A DNA stretch of 24,662 bases from a virus: IMG/VR virus record IMGVR_UViG_3300037119_001375, positions 1-24,662 of that record, one strand, 5' to 3'. Made by a program: the position numbers and the translations under genes. The notes beneath the pieces are model-generated. The model searched no databases. It was not told the DNA's origin and was given only the letters and a program-made list of their open reading frames with translations. Shown here piece by piece: positions 8,114 to 15,766 of the stretch (within the stretch, counting starts at the first letter, position 1; every line of letters begins with the position of its first letter).

Positions 8114-8596
8114 CTACGGCGCCGGTGTCGGGAACGCCTCGACCATGATCGAGCAGGTCTTGTTCGCTCCAGATGCCGTTGCGGTATCGGTCAAAACAAT
8201 GCCGTTGACCAGCGTTTGCGAGGCAGCAGTATCGTCCAGGAACCCAGCCGTACCGGTGGTATACAGCGCCACCGCCGGCTGGCAGGAATTCTTGGCTTTG
8301 ATCTTGAGCAGATCATTGCCACCCTGCGTAGCCACCCAGCCATACTGGCCTGCCGCAAACGCCACTTGTGCAACCCCGACCTTGCGGCCGGCGTCAGCGT
8401 GCGCCTTAGTGATCGGATTCGCCGTGAATGACTTGTCCATCCCAACGCACGCATACTGCGCGATGGTTGAACCGGCCAGCACGTAAATCCACTTACTGTT
8501 GTCCTGACCCCAGGCGAATTCGCCTAGGCCAAACTCGGGCGAGCTCCCGACCGTATCGAGACGCACGCCAATGGGCATATAAATCTTCGTCGGCAT
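8114..8596 (-). CDS. Capsid decoration-like protein
   Basis: This 160-residue protein directly follows the capsid gene and has a strong AGGAGAG sequence before its ATG, suggesting high expression. It is rich in Ala, Gly and Thr with a beta pattern (WIYVLAGSTIAQYACVGM, AQVAFAAGQYGWVATQGGNDLL). Such proteins after the coat gene often stud the capsid surface. The family is not identified by a hallmark motif. Its exposure, if it is a decoration protein, would make it a natural target of the downstream glycan module. Confidence 0.6.
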   Translation of the reverse strand: MPTKIYMPIGVRLDTVGSSPEFGLGEFAWGQDNSKWIYVLAGSTIAQYACVGMDKSFTANPITKAHADAGRKVGVAQVAFAAGQYGWVATQGGNDLLKIKAKNSCQPAVALYTTGTAGFLDDTAASQTLVNGIVLTDTATASGANKTCSIMVEAFPTPAP

Positions 8597-8605
8597 GGTT
8601 CTCTC

Positions 8606-9565
8606 CTAGGCCTTAAGCACGCCCTGCAGCAGAAAGTTGCTGCAAGTCAGGTTGCCGGCCCACGTCATCAGCTGCACGATGGCGTCCTGGTTCATGCTCT
8701 GCACCTTGTCCAGCGGGGTAAAGTTCCGTTTGGGCGAATAGCGCAGATACAGGAAGTCCGTATTCAGGAAGTACATGTGCGAGGCCGGAATCCCGCTGGA
8801 ATCCTCGTAGACCACATCCGAACCGGCATACTCCAGCGAGCGATAGCCCGCCGAGCCTTTGTCTGACGTGGTGATGCGCTGGATTGCCTGCAGAGAATCC
8901 CAAAACAGCCGGTAGTACACCGAATCGGCCAGGATCAGGTCGGGCTTATCCGGCCCGCGCGTGAGCTGGATATACAGCCGGTTCATGTAGCTCTGGATAT
9001 TGGCGCTCGTGGCCGCCGTGCCGCCGTCAGTGCTGGCGTCATAGGTCTTGTTCTTGGCGAATGCCCAGGTCTGCCGATCCACCCCGCCCACGATTCCAGA
9101 CGTCGGTGTATCAGCTACCAGCAGTTGCAGCCCGCCGATTTCCTTGCCACCGTTACCCGTTCCGGTGGCGTAACAGCCCACCGTGACGTTGTTGCGCATG
9201 GTGCGCTCGGCGTTCTTGATGCGGGTTTCCAGCAGGTCGATAACCTGCTCGCGGCCGGTGTTCTGGACCTCGATTTCCAGGCCGGAAGCGCTAACCGAGC
9301 TCGCGCCCTGCTTCCAGTTGTACTCGAATGACGTGATCACATCGGGAGGCGATACGCTGATCTCCTCATAGCCCGAGTACCACTGCCAGTTTCCCTCTGC
9401 GTATTCGACCTCTTGGACGATGGTGCGTCCGGTGGCCGGTTTCCACGCCCCTTTCTCGCGGAGCTTGTTTAGGAGCGCGTTACCTTTCGATACCGCGTCC
9501 GCGACCTTGCCGCTGCGATTCCGGAGCGTAGTCGTGATAATTTCGCTCAGATTCGGCGAAGCCAT
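8606..9565 (-). CDS. Major capsid protein
   Basis: The 319-residue protein begins ASPNLSEIITTTLRNRSGKVADAVSKGNALLNKLREKGAW and continues with strands and helices that match podovirus coat proteins of HK97-like fold. Examples are FEYNWKQGASSVSASGLEIEVQNTGREQVIDLLETRIKNAERTMRN for the E-loop and spine region, and PDLILADSVYYRLFWDSLQAIQRI later. It has one of the strongest ribosome-binding sites here (AAGGAG, 9 bases before the ATG) and a 30-base leader after the scaffold stop, as expected for the most abundant virion protein. The preceding scaffold and following decoration-like gene support the call. Confidence 0.85.
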   Translation of the reverse strand: MASPNLSEIITTTLRNRSGKVADAVSKGNALLNKLREKGAWKPATGRTIVQEVEYAEGNWQWYSGYEEISVSPPDVITSFEYNWKQGASSVSASGLEIEVQNTGREQVIDLLETRIKNAERTMRNNVTVGCYATGTGNGGKEIGGLQLLVADTPTSGIVGGVDRQTWAFAKNKTYDASTDGGTAATSANIQSYMNRLYIQLTRGPDKPDLILADSVYYRLFWDSLQAIQRITTSDKGSAGYRSLEYAGSDVVYEDSSGIPASHMYFLNTDFLYLRYSPKRNFTPLDKVQSMNQDAIVQLMTWAGNLTCSNFLLQGVLKA

Positions 9566-9595
9566 CGTTGACTACTCCTTTGCGTAAAGTTGACA

Positions 9596-10492
9596 TCACG
9601 ACGGCCAGGCGGACTCCAAGTCCTGCCGAATGCTGTCGTGTTTGGGCGCAAGCTTCGCGCCGCCTTGTCCCTTCACGTCGAATCCAGCGCGTCTGGCCTC
9701 GTCTGCCTTGCGTTTGCGCTCCTCGGCTGCATTGCGCGCCGCGGATTCGCCTAGCTTGGCTCTGGTGACGGGGTTCGCGTGTGTGGCTCGGTCGTAGATG
9801 TCCTGCAGCGCCTGGACGGTAACGGCTTCCCCTCTAGCCTTCTTGCCGTTGATGAGAACGAGCATATCGTCGAGCACATCATCGAGCATCGGGTAGCGGG
9901 GCTGACCTTTCTCGTCCTTGGCCTGTGACCAATCAGAGATTTGAGCCTCGAGGGTTTGCATCTGGGTGTTGCTGTACTGACTGCCGAACTTTTGCAACTG
10001 CTGCCGCATCATTGCGACTTGCTGCTGCAGTGCATGAACTTCCGGTGAGCCTTGGGCCTGGCCGGCATTGATTTGGTTCAAGTCCACCCCGAAGCGCTGG
10101 GCGAGCCACTGCAGACCCTGTTGCGGGTTGCTCTGTATCGCTGCGTGCAGGTTGGTCAGGTACTGAACCGCGCCGAAGTCATCCATTCCCATCATCTGGA
10201 ATGTCTGCCGGTGCGGCCCGATGATCTCCTGGAGACGTTCCCAGTTTTTCTGCACCGGGGTATATTTCCCGGTTATTTCGTTGATGCCCTTGGAATACTG
10301 ACTCTCGCGCTCGAGCAAGAACTGTTGCCAGTCGCGATCGGCCTTGGAAAAACGTTCCTTGATCGCGGCTGGCCAGTGCGCATGCGGGTTGAGAGGCTCT
10401 GGCGCAGGCTCTGGCGATTCCGATACCTCTACGTCCGGCGTAGTATCGTCAGATGCGGCTGCGTTCAGGTCGTCTCTCAGGTCGTCACTCAT
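9596..10492 (-). CDS. Capsid scaffolding protein (putative)
   Basis: This 298-residue protein lies directly upstream of the major capsid gene. It is acidic at the start (SDDLRDDLNAAASDDTTPDVEVSESPEPAPEP), has a conserved-looking segment HWPAAIKERFSKADRDWQQFLLERE, a glutamine-rich coiled-coil-like region (about 170-205) and a basic C-terminal helix (AAEERKRKADEARRAGFD). An acidic, helical protein with a basic end just before the coat protein is typical of podovirus scaffolds, in which the basic helix binds the coat. No protease gene is seen nearby, consistent with a reusable scaffold. The start is an ATG overlapping the upstream stop. Confidence 0.75.
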   Translation of the reverse strand: MSDDLRDDLNAAASDDTTPDVEVSESPEPAPEPLNPHAHWPAAIKERFSKADRDWQQFLLERESQYSKGINEITGKYTPVQKNWERLQEIIGPHRQTFQMMGMDDFGAVQYLTNLHAAIQSNPQQGLQWLAQRFGVDLNQINAGQAQGSPEVHALQQQVAMMRQQLQKFGSQYSNTQMQTLEAQISDWSQAKDEKGQPRYPMLDDVLDDMLVLINGKKARGEAVTVQALQDIYDRATHANPVTRAKLGESAARNAAEERKRKADEARRAGFDVKGQGGAKLAPKHDSIRQDLESAWPS

Positions 10493-10839
10493 ACGTCGGC
10501 GTCAGTCCATTCGAAAGTTGATTCGTTGCGCGCTCGCGCGTGGTTGTGCGCAACCTCTTCGGCGCACGGCGGCGCCATGCTCTTGTCGGTGCCAACTTCC
10601 TCGAAGCCGTTGCGACGCAGGAATGCAGAGTGCTCATCCTGCGAGCGAATCCGCATCGGCTTGCCTGTGTCCTTGTCGTTCGCGATGGTCACATAGGGGT
10701 TGAACACCTTGACGAAAGTTGGGGTAATGACGCGCCTCATAGGACCGTGGCAGACGGGGGCATCATGGCGCTCCGCGATCGAGCGGAACGCTTCGGCCTT
10801 GGACCCGCACTGCGAACACGCGTAGCTATAGAGGGGCAT
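10489..10839 (-). CDS. FmdB-like zinc-ribbon protein
   Basis: The 116-residue protein begins MPLYSYACSQCG (C8, C11) and continues to VCHGPMRRV (C30, H31), the small zinc-ribbon signature of the FmdB family, which is often annotated as a regulatory protein and is also found in phages. I chose the ATG at 10839 because the family starts M-P-x-Y. An upstream TTG at 10878 would overlap the preceding stop but adds unrelated residues. No clear ribosome-binding site precedes the ATG. The second half (FVKVFNPYVTIANDKDTGKPMRIRSQDEHSAFLRRNGFEEV) resembles the tail seen in phage homologues. A role in capsid gene control or assembly is only inferred. Confidence 0.7.
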   Translation of the reverse strand: MPLYSYACSQCGSKAEAFRSIAERHDAPVCHGPMRRVITPTFVKVFNPYVTIANDKDTGKPMRIRSQDEHSAFLRRNGFEEVGTDKSMAPPCAEEVAHNHARARNESTFEWTDADV

Positions 10840-10849
10840 TGCAGGACGA

Positions 10850-10878
10850 ACGGTAAGACGCGCGCAAATCGCGGTCAA
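10850..10878 (-). promoter_or_regulatory. Possible promoter before the capsid block
   Basis: On the minus strand, TTGACC (10878-10873) lies within the 17-bp repeat. Seventeen bases further, TACCGT (10855-10850) matches the -10 consensus at only 3 of 6 positions. The weak -10 makes this uncertain. Support comes from the exact sharing of the -35 region with the stronger candidate at 22469 and from its position upstream of the most highly expressed virion genes. Confidence 0.27.
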
Positions 10879-10888
10879 TTACCGCGCA
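10872..10888. repeat. 17-bp repeat, copy 2 (partner at 22463-22479)
   Basis: The sequence cggtcaattaccgcgca is identical to 22463-22479. At this copy the palindrome is one base pair longer (GCGGT-CAATT-ACCGC). It spans the stop codon of the exported HNH gene and lies just before the FmdB-scaffold-capsid block. Confidence 0.6.
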
Positions 10889-11150
10889 CTTGCTTGCAAA
10901 GCTTGCGCTCGTCGACGTCCTTGGCCTTGGCATCCACGACGGTCTGCCATTGCATGTTCGTGCGCTTGTCAGGCCCGCCGGCGCACAGCGGAATGATGTG
11001 ATCGACGATCCAGCCCGGACAGGACCCCGTTGGCATGCCGGTGGACGGGCAAGGGTGCCGCACGACGAATGCAGAGCGCTCTGCGTGAGAGCGCTCGACA
11101 GCGTCGCACGGCAGCGCGACCACGGCGAGCAGAAGCAGGATCATGCGCAT
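10875..11150 (-). CDS. Exported HNH nuclease-like protein
   Basis: I chose the ATG at 11150, which overlaps the upstream stop (TAATG). A frame opening further upstream would run into the preceding gene. The 91-residue product starts with a signal peptide (MRMILLLLAVVALPCDA). The HNH motif follows, with D50-H51-I-I-P-L, N65-M-Q-W-Q-T and K77-D78. Four cysteines remain in the mature part (C34, C44, C56, C85), suggesting zinc or disulfide stabilisation. This matches a family of small HNH proteins with the pattern PCPSTG...CPG..VDHI.PL. An N-terminal signal implies action in the periplasm, which is unusual for a phage nuclease. The lipobox rule is not met at C15. Confidence 0.72.
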   Translation of the reverse strand: MRMILLLLAVVALPCDAVERSHAERSAFVVRHPCPSTGMPTGSCPGWIVDHIIPLCAGGPDKRTNMQWQTVVDAKAKDVDERKLCKQVRGN

Positions 11151-11782
11151 TAGAACTTGCGCCGCGGATCCCATAGCTGATCCTGCAAGCCCTGCAGCCC
11201 GCCTATCGGCGGATAGCCGTACTTCGTTCCTGGCTGGCCTGGCTTGGCTTGGCCTGGCTTGGCTGGCCCCAGGTTGTTCAACCAGTAGTTGGGATTCCGG
11301 GGGTTGTCGTAGGCATCGCCCTGGCCAGCGTAGCCGTATCGCGCATCCTCCTCGTCAGAGAACGGAGCAGGCGGGGGCTGCGACCAGGTCGGTGGAAGCG
11401 GGTTGCCGTAGGGATCCATGCCGGTCAACTCCTGGAATCCCTGGTCACCCCCGTAGTTTTCCTCCTGCTCTGGCGTCATCGCGCGCAGCAGCTCGGCCGG
11501 TGCGCTGCGGCCCTGCTCGTAAGGCGTGGCGCCGTGAAAGGCGTTCAGATCCTGATCTGAGGCGCTGGCAGGGCCCAGATAGTCCTGCCCCCAGATCGGC
11601 CGTTCCATCCCGAGCTGCGCCGCCTGGCCGGTCTCCCAGGCGTTTTCCTGCGCCATCCCGGCAGGCTCCACCAGCGCCGAGAATCCGGGCTGGTACGCAG
11701 AATCCGGTTGATTCAGCGGCGGCTGATTGCCCCCTTTGCCAAGCAGTTGAGCGAGCATTCGAATGGTGTCTGGGCTTGGCAT
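11150..11782 (-). CDS. Pro/Gly/Gln-rich unknown protein
   Basis: This 210-residue protein has a GAGGAC sequence before its ATG. After a short helical start (SPDTIRMLAQLLGKGG) the sequence is low-complexity and acidic, rich in Pro, Gly, Gln, Tyr and Asp, and probably disordered. Near the end are short repeats (PAKPGQAKPGQPG), encoded by a gcctggcttggc-type DNA run. It ends with LQDQLWDPRRKF. No family is recognised. Its place between ejection and scaffold genes suggests a virion or assembly protein. Confidence 0.55.
   Translation of the reverse strand: MPSPDTIRMLAQLLGKGGNQPPLNQPDSAYQPGFSALVEPAGMAQENAWETGQAAQLGMERPIWGQDYLGPASASDQDLNAFHGATPYEQGRSAPAELLRAMTPEQEENYGGDQGFQELTGMDPYGNPLPPTWSQPPPAPFSDEEDARYGYAGQGDAYDNPRNPNYWLNNLGPAKPGQAKPGQPGTKYGYPPIGGLQGLQDQLWDPRRKF
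11231..11270. repeat. Low-complexity (C)TTGGC/CTGGC run
   Basis: About 40 bases consist of alternating tggct, ggcct and ggctt units. They encode the PAKPGQAKPGQPG stretch of the minus-strand protein. This looks like slippage-prone coding DNA rather than a separate element. Confidence 0.55.
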
Positions 11783-11794
11783 GATGTCCTCGGC

Positions 11795-11938
11795 TTACCA
11801 GCTGATGAACAGGAATCGGCGCAGCTTTCCATCCGGTAACAGACGGAAGATGAGCCGCGATACAGGGCGCGCAATCAAAGCCACTAGCAGCAGCGCCACG
11901 AACGGACGCAACAGCCCTTCAAAGGCTAGATCACTCAT
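11795..11938 (-). CDS. 47-residue membrane protein
   Basis: This short gene fills the gap between two larger genes. Its ATG overlaps the upstream stop (ATGA), and it encodes MSDLAFEGLLRPF, then one hydrophobic helix (about residues 14-31, VALLLVALIARPVSRLIF), then a basic end (PDGKLRRFLFISW). The stop is TAA at 11797-11795. The exact fit to the gap, the start-stop overlap and the coherent helix with a positive flank support a real gene. The function is unknown. A single-helix protein with a basic cytoplasmic tail could act in lysis or membrane targeting. Confidence 0.6.
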   Translation of the reverse strand: MSDLAFEGLLRPFVALLLVALIARPVSRLIFRLLPDGKLRRFLFISW

Positions 11939-13722
11939 TGTTGCCTCTCGAGCATGATGGGAACGCCAGCCGCGGGCAGCCGGCTCATCACCTGGAACGG
12001 AATCTGCCGCAGCGGCGGCCGAGCAGCCGACAGTTGCGCCGCCAGAGCAGGGTCTAGCAAGGCCTCAGCCAGTCGGCGCTGCGCGGCAGGCTCTGCCACC
12101 CCGCCGTAGACCAGGTTCAAGGGCTTGGCCAGCGTCTGCAGCAGAGTCGTGTCGGTCCAACGCTCTGGCACCCCGAGCGGCCCCAGGGTTTGCCGCAGCA
12201 TGTTCTTGGTCGCCAGGTTCTGCGCCGTATTCGAGCCCGGCCCGCGCGCCATCTCGGCCGCACCGGCACGCCTGGACAGGTCCTGCGCCACCCCGGTCAT
12301 CAGCTGCTGATTCTGCGGTGTGAACGTGTTTTGCACCGTGCTCCCGGAAAATCCTGTCATCCCCGGCAGGACCTCCTCGAGGTTGCGCATGGCATTCGCG
12401 TATTGCTGCGCGTTCAACCTGGTTGGCGCGCCAGGCGCATAGTCCATCAAGGCCGGGCGCAGCTTCTCGGTCAACGCCTGGCCGGCTGCCATCTCGTTTA
12501 CAGGGCGCGAGGCCGCGGCATAGGCCTTGTCGACCGATCGCAGGCCCGGCGCGAGCTCCTGCATGGTCGACAGCAGATCAGATCGCGTCTGCTGCAGCGC
12601 GGCAAGCTGATTCTTGCCAATGCTCGATCCAGGCGTGCCGGCTTTCTCGATGATGTCGTCGAGCGCCTGCTTCAGATACTGCAGCCCCTTGGCCGAGCCT
12701 GCCTTGGTCTGCGCAATCTGGGATTCGTCAAAGATCTCTCCCGCGCGCGCCGCTGCCAGCTTCATGGACGGGCGCGCCATCAGGCTTTGAATCTGCGGCT
12801 GCATGCTGGCCGCAACGGCCGGGTCGATCGCCTGCGCTGTTGCCGCCTCATACCCGGCCCCAGCTGCCCGTTGCGCCGCCTTGGCCGCTGCCTGCTCGGC
12901 TGGCGTGCCGGCAATCTTCTCCAGCGCGCCTATCGCAGCGGCATTCTGAGCAAATTGCCGCTCAGCAATCATACGCGCCGCCTCAGGATTTGACGATTCT
13001 ACCCCGCGCTGCAGCACCGCGATGCCCGGATTCTGCGTCGCCTCGGCCGCCGTAGGGGCCCAGCCTGGTGTGGCAGCCGGGGACGGATTGACCGGGCCGC
13101 CCGCGAAGCCACGAATCGTCCTGCCTGCAATGCGCTCCTGGCCGCCTTTCGTGAAGGGATCGACGAATGCCTTGCCGCCACTCATCAGCGATGCTGCCAG
13201 CCGTCCAACAACCTGCGAGCCGAAACCGGCCGCGGCGCCCGTTTCGACATTGCGCAGGCGCTCACCTGGAGCCGCAGTCGGCTGAATCGCCCCCATCCCG
13301 GCGCCAATCAGGGTGCTGCCGGCGTAAGTGTTCGCCCCAGGAATGAATATCGTAGGAGCCGCGGCCGCAACCCCGCCGATGATCTCCCCAGCCTTGCCGG
13401 CGCGCGTCGCCGATAGCGGGGCGTCCAGCCGGCGCGCCTCGGCTTCCTGGCCGCTCAGCGCCTCCTGACGTGCCCCAACAGCCTTGCCCTCATACGGAGC
13501 CAGCATGGCCTGCTGGGTGCCCCTCGCCAGGCCGGTAAACGTCTTGCCAGCCCCCGCCGCAAGCCTCTCGAATGTGCTCATCCCAACCGTTGGATCGGCC
13601 GGCAGGTCCGAAATCATGGTCTGCTCGCCGCCACCGGCGTTGAGCGCCCGCAGCAGCTCCGGGTCCTGAACCGCCTGCAGCTTCTCGAGCAGCGCCGGGT
13701 CGCTGACCGGCTTCAGCTTCAT
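11935..13722 (-). CDS. Putative DNA-ejection / internal virion protein
   Basis: This 595-residue protein is rich in Ala, Gly and Gln. The first third holds glycine/alanine-rich, mildly hydrophobic stretches (AGEIIGGVAAAAPTIFIPGANTYAG and TLIGAGMGAI) that could cross a membrane. The rest is long amphipathic helix, including TPAEQAAAKAAQRAAGAGYEAA and LQYLKQALDDIIEKAG. This organisation resembles podovirus ejection proteins such as P22 gp16, which leave the capsid and help DNA pass the cell envelope. The ATG overlaps the upstream stop, and the end overlaps the next small membrane protein. The call rests on composition, size and synteny, since no catalytic motif is visible. Confidence 0.62.
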   Translation of the reverse strand: MKLKPVSDPALLEKLQAVQDPELLRALNAGGGEQTMISDLPADPTVGMSTFERLAAGAGKTFTGLARGTQQAMLAPYEGKAVGARQEALSGQEAEARRLDAPLSATRAGKAGEIIGGVAAAAPTIFIPGANTYAGSTLIGAGMGAIQPTAAPGERLRNVETGAAAGFGSQVVGRLAASLMSGGKAFVDPFTKGGQERIAGRTIRGFAGGPVNPSPAATPGWAPTAAEATQNPGIAVLQRGVESSNPEAARMIAERQFAQNAAAIGALEKIAGTPAEQAAAKAAQRAAGAGYEAATAQAIDPAVAASMQPQIQSLMARPSMKLAAARAGEIFDESQIAQTKAGSAKGLQYLKQALDDIIEKAGTPGSSIGKNQLAALQQTRSDLLSTMQELAPGLRSVDKAYAAASRPVNEMAAGQALTEKLRPALMDYAPGAPTRLNAQQYANAMRNLEEVLPGMTGFSGSTVQNTFTPQNQQLMTGVAQDLSRRAGAAEMARGPGSNTAQNLATKNMLRQTLGPLGVPERWTDTTLLQTLAKPLNLVYGGVAEPAAQRRLAEALLDPALAAQLSAARPPLRQIPFQVMSRLPAAGVPIMLERQQ

Positions 13723-15095
13723 TTCACCACCTCAAACCACTGGCCATTGCGCTTGACGTAGTTCTTGCCGCCAAGCGTCTTGGTTTCCTCGGCCGGCGCC
13801 TTTGCTTCTGCTTTTGGCGCAGCCTTGGGCGCACCTGGCGCGGCCTTGGCCCCTGGCCGCACCAGCGGCCGCACGATGTTGGCCGGATCTTGGCCTAGCC
13901 TCTTGGCTGTCTCCTCGTATCCCTTGACCACTTGCGCGTGCTGCTCGCCGATGGCGTCATAGAGCTGACCAGATCTAGCGACGAAGTCAGCGCGCAGCCG
14001 CGGATCGAGCGAGCCCTCCTGCGTCAAAAGCTTGTTGTACGCGCCAATGATGCTTTGCTCGACGTTCCCAGCATTGCGCGCGGTGGCGTACTCGCCTTCT
14101 CGCACAACAGAGTTGGGGTCTAGCATTTTCATGTAGGCGAAAATCAGCGAGACGTCGCCGGCTGGGCTGGGATTCTCGGCAGATTTGAGCACGCGGGAGT
14201 AGTGATCACGGACCAGGAACATCTCTTTGGTGTCCTGCCGGAAGTCATCCCGCAGGCCTGCGATGATCTTGTAATCATCCTGCTTCTGGCTGCGCTCGGC
14301 CCTGGCCCGCTCTTTCGCCTGCTTCTCTGCCTCCTTCCGGGCCTTCTCGGCTTCCCGCGGCAAACCGGCCGCCTCGAGCCGCTGCGCCACATGCTGGTAA
14401 TACGCTGGACTCTCGGAATCGTCCTCCCCGTATGCCGTGGGTACCGCTGTGTCCACAGGCATGCCCGTCGTGGGTACCGCTGTGTCCACAGGCATACCAG
14501 TGTCGGTCTGCAGCCCAACCGGCATGACTTGCCCCTCGCCCTCGCCGCCCGTTGGCGTGAGCACCGGCCCCTGCGGCCTGGGCTGCTTCTGCCGGCCGCG
14601 CCACTCCTTATCAATGCCCTGCATCGCTGCGGCCACACGTTGATTCTGCATCTCGCGCGGGTCCAGAGAAGACTTCAGGATTTGCGACAGCGCTCCGCCA
14701 GCGTCTTCCGGGTCCAGCGACGACATGGCCGCCACCAGAGCCGCCTGCCGCGTCTGCGGATCGCTGTTCGGGTCCTGCGCCGCCGGCATGTAAGTGGTAA
14801 GCGCCTTGGCAACCTCGTCCCGGCGCTTCTGCTTCTTAGCGGTCTCCTCGGCGAGCATGGTCGTGCGCAGCGCAGACTCCTCGCGGTCAGCCTTCTCAAT
14901 GCCCCGCTGACCGCTGATCGCCTGCGCCAGCTGCGCGATGCCGCCGAATGGGTTGGCCTTGACAACCTGATACGGGCCGGACTGCCCGACACTGGCCTGA
15001 GATGGGCTGGCGAAAGCGTTGCTCGATATAGCCTCGGCAATCTTGCGGCTGCGATTGATTCTGGCCAGCCTGGGATCTTCCATTGTCACAGCCAT
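13719..15095 (-). CDS. Putative internal virion/ejection protein with 11-residue repeat
   Basis: This 458-residue protein starts at an ATG preceded by GAGAGGAAAG. An N-terminal helical region (1-160) is rich in Ala/Gln. A proline/threonine linker holds two copies of TGMPVDTAVPT. A charged coiled-coil-like region (about 240-280, EAEKARKEAEKQAKERARAE) comes next. A conserved-looking domain follows with SLIFAYMKMLDPNSVVREGEYATARNAG, a segment I associate with podovirus internal or ejection proteins. The tail is Ala/Pro/Lys-rich and ends GKNYVKRNGQWFEVVK. Its location between the portal and the larger ejection protein supports a role in DNA delivery, but this is inferred. Confidence 0.6.
   Translation of the reverse strand: MAVTMEDPRLARINRSRKIAEAISSNAFASPSQASVGQSGPYQVVKANPFGGIAQLAQAISGQRGIEKADREESALRTTMLAEETAKKQKRRDEVAKALTTYMPAAQDPNSDPQTRQAALVAAMSSLDPEDAGGALSQILKSSLDPREMQNQRVAAAMQGIDKEWRGRQKQPRPQGPVLTPTGGEGEGQVMPVGLQTDTGMPVDTAVPTTGMPVDTAVPTAYGEDDSESPAYYQHVAQRLEAAGLPREAEKARKEAEKQAKERARAERSQKQDDYKIIAGLRDDFRQDTKEMFLVRDHYSRVLKSAENPSPAGDVSLIFAYMKMLDPNSVVREGEYATARNAGNVEQSIIGAYNKLLTQEGSLDPRLRADFVARSGQLYDAIGEQHAQVVKGYEETAKRLGQDPANIVRPLVRPGAKAAPGAPKAAPKAEAKAPAEETKTLGGKNYVKRNGQWFEVVK
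14436..14495. repeat. 27-bp direct repeat with 33-bp period
   Basis: The 27 bases from 14436 to 14462 recur exactly at 14469 to 14495. They encode the two TGMPVDTAVPT units of the protein linker. The near-perfect identity suggests a recent duplication, which could vary in copy number between isolates. Confidence 0.8.
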
Positions 15096-15766
15096 CTGCT
15101 TTCCTCTCTCACCGCGCGAGAAATCATCCCAAACCGCTCGAGCACAACGGCGCGCTTGTCGTCACTCAGGTTGGCGATGCGCTTTTGGTTCTCGTCAAGG
15201 AACGCGGTGCAATCCCAGCAGTCTCTGGACGTGTCCTCGCGATGGTAGTACGCTGGAACCTCGGCTTTGACCTCGCGCAGGTAAGCAAAGACCTCATCGC
15301 GCGTCCAATTCTCCAGCGGATACACGTACTCGATGCCCTCGTGCACCTCGCCGCTGCGCACCGGACCCTTGCGCGCTTCGTCGTTACGCTGGCCGCGTAT
15401 TATCTTGGTCACGCCCAGGCTTCGCATCGCCTCTCGCAACGGCAACCAGATGTTCTCTGCACAACACGCCATCCAGCCCTGAATCAAGTAGGGCGTTGGC
15501 GTGCCCAGCAGATTTCCCATCTCGGTGTAGCGCAGCGGCACCACATCGGAGGGAAAGCCACGCTTGGCAATCTGCGCCGGCTGATCGCTCTTGACCTCAA
15601 GGAAGTGCGGCAGGCGCTTAGCCCAGCTGCGCATGGTCTCGACTACCTCGGGATAGGCCGCCCCTGTGTTCACCCACACCACATACAGGTCATCCCACTG
15701 CTCTCGATACAGGTACAGGCATGCAAGCGAATCCTTGCCACCCGAGAACTGTAGGGCTGTGGTCAC
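15086..15766 (-). CDS. PP-loop Fe-S enzyme related to PAPS/APS reductase
   Basis: This 226-residue protein of the adenine-nucleotide alpha-hydrolase/PAPS-reductase superfamily starts at a GTG overlapping the upstream stop. The PP-loop SGGKDS is at residues 8-13. C101-C102 and C183-x-x-C186 form a CC-X80-CxxC arrangement, which in APS reductases binds a [4Fe-4S] cluster. Other conserved parts are RGQRNDEARKGP (124-135) and PLENWTRDEVFAYL (150-163). The C-terminal ECG(L/I)H motif with the catalytic cysteine of true APS/PAPS reductases is absent, since the protein ends EESRWL. It may therefore be a sulfur-transfer or nucleotide-modifying enzyme (DndC and some tRNA thiolases are relatives) rather than a sulfate-assimilation enzyme. 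Confidence 0.8.
   Translation of the reverse strand: MTTALQFSGGKDSLACLYLYREQWDDLYVVWVNTGAAYPEVVETMRSWAKRLPHFLEVKSDQPAQIAKRGFPSDVVPLRYTEMGNLLGTPTPYLIQGWMACCAENIWLPLREAMRSLGVTKIIRGQRNDEARKGPVRSGEVHEGIEYVYPLENWTRDEVFAYLREVKAEVPAYYHREDTSRDCWDCTAFLDENQKRIANLSDDKRAVVLERFGMISRAVREESRWL

Noticed and set aside
7532-8431. Plus-strand open frame of 299 codons
   Set aside because: It runs opposite the FkbM and decoration genes and crosses their boundary, with shadow-like composition.
14202-15248. Plus-strand open frame of 348 codons
   Set aside because: It is Arg/Leu/His-rich and lies opposite an ejection-type gene and the PP-loop gene. It shows no motif and no start signal.
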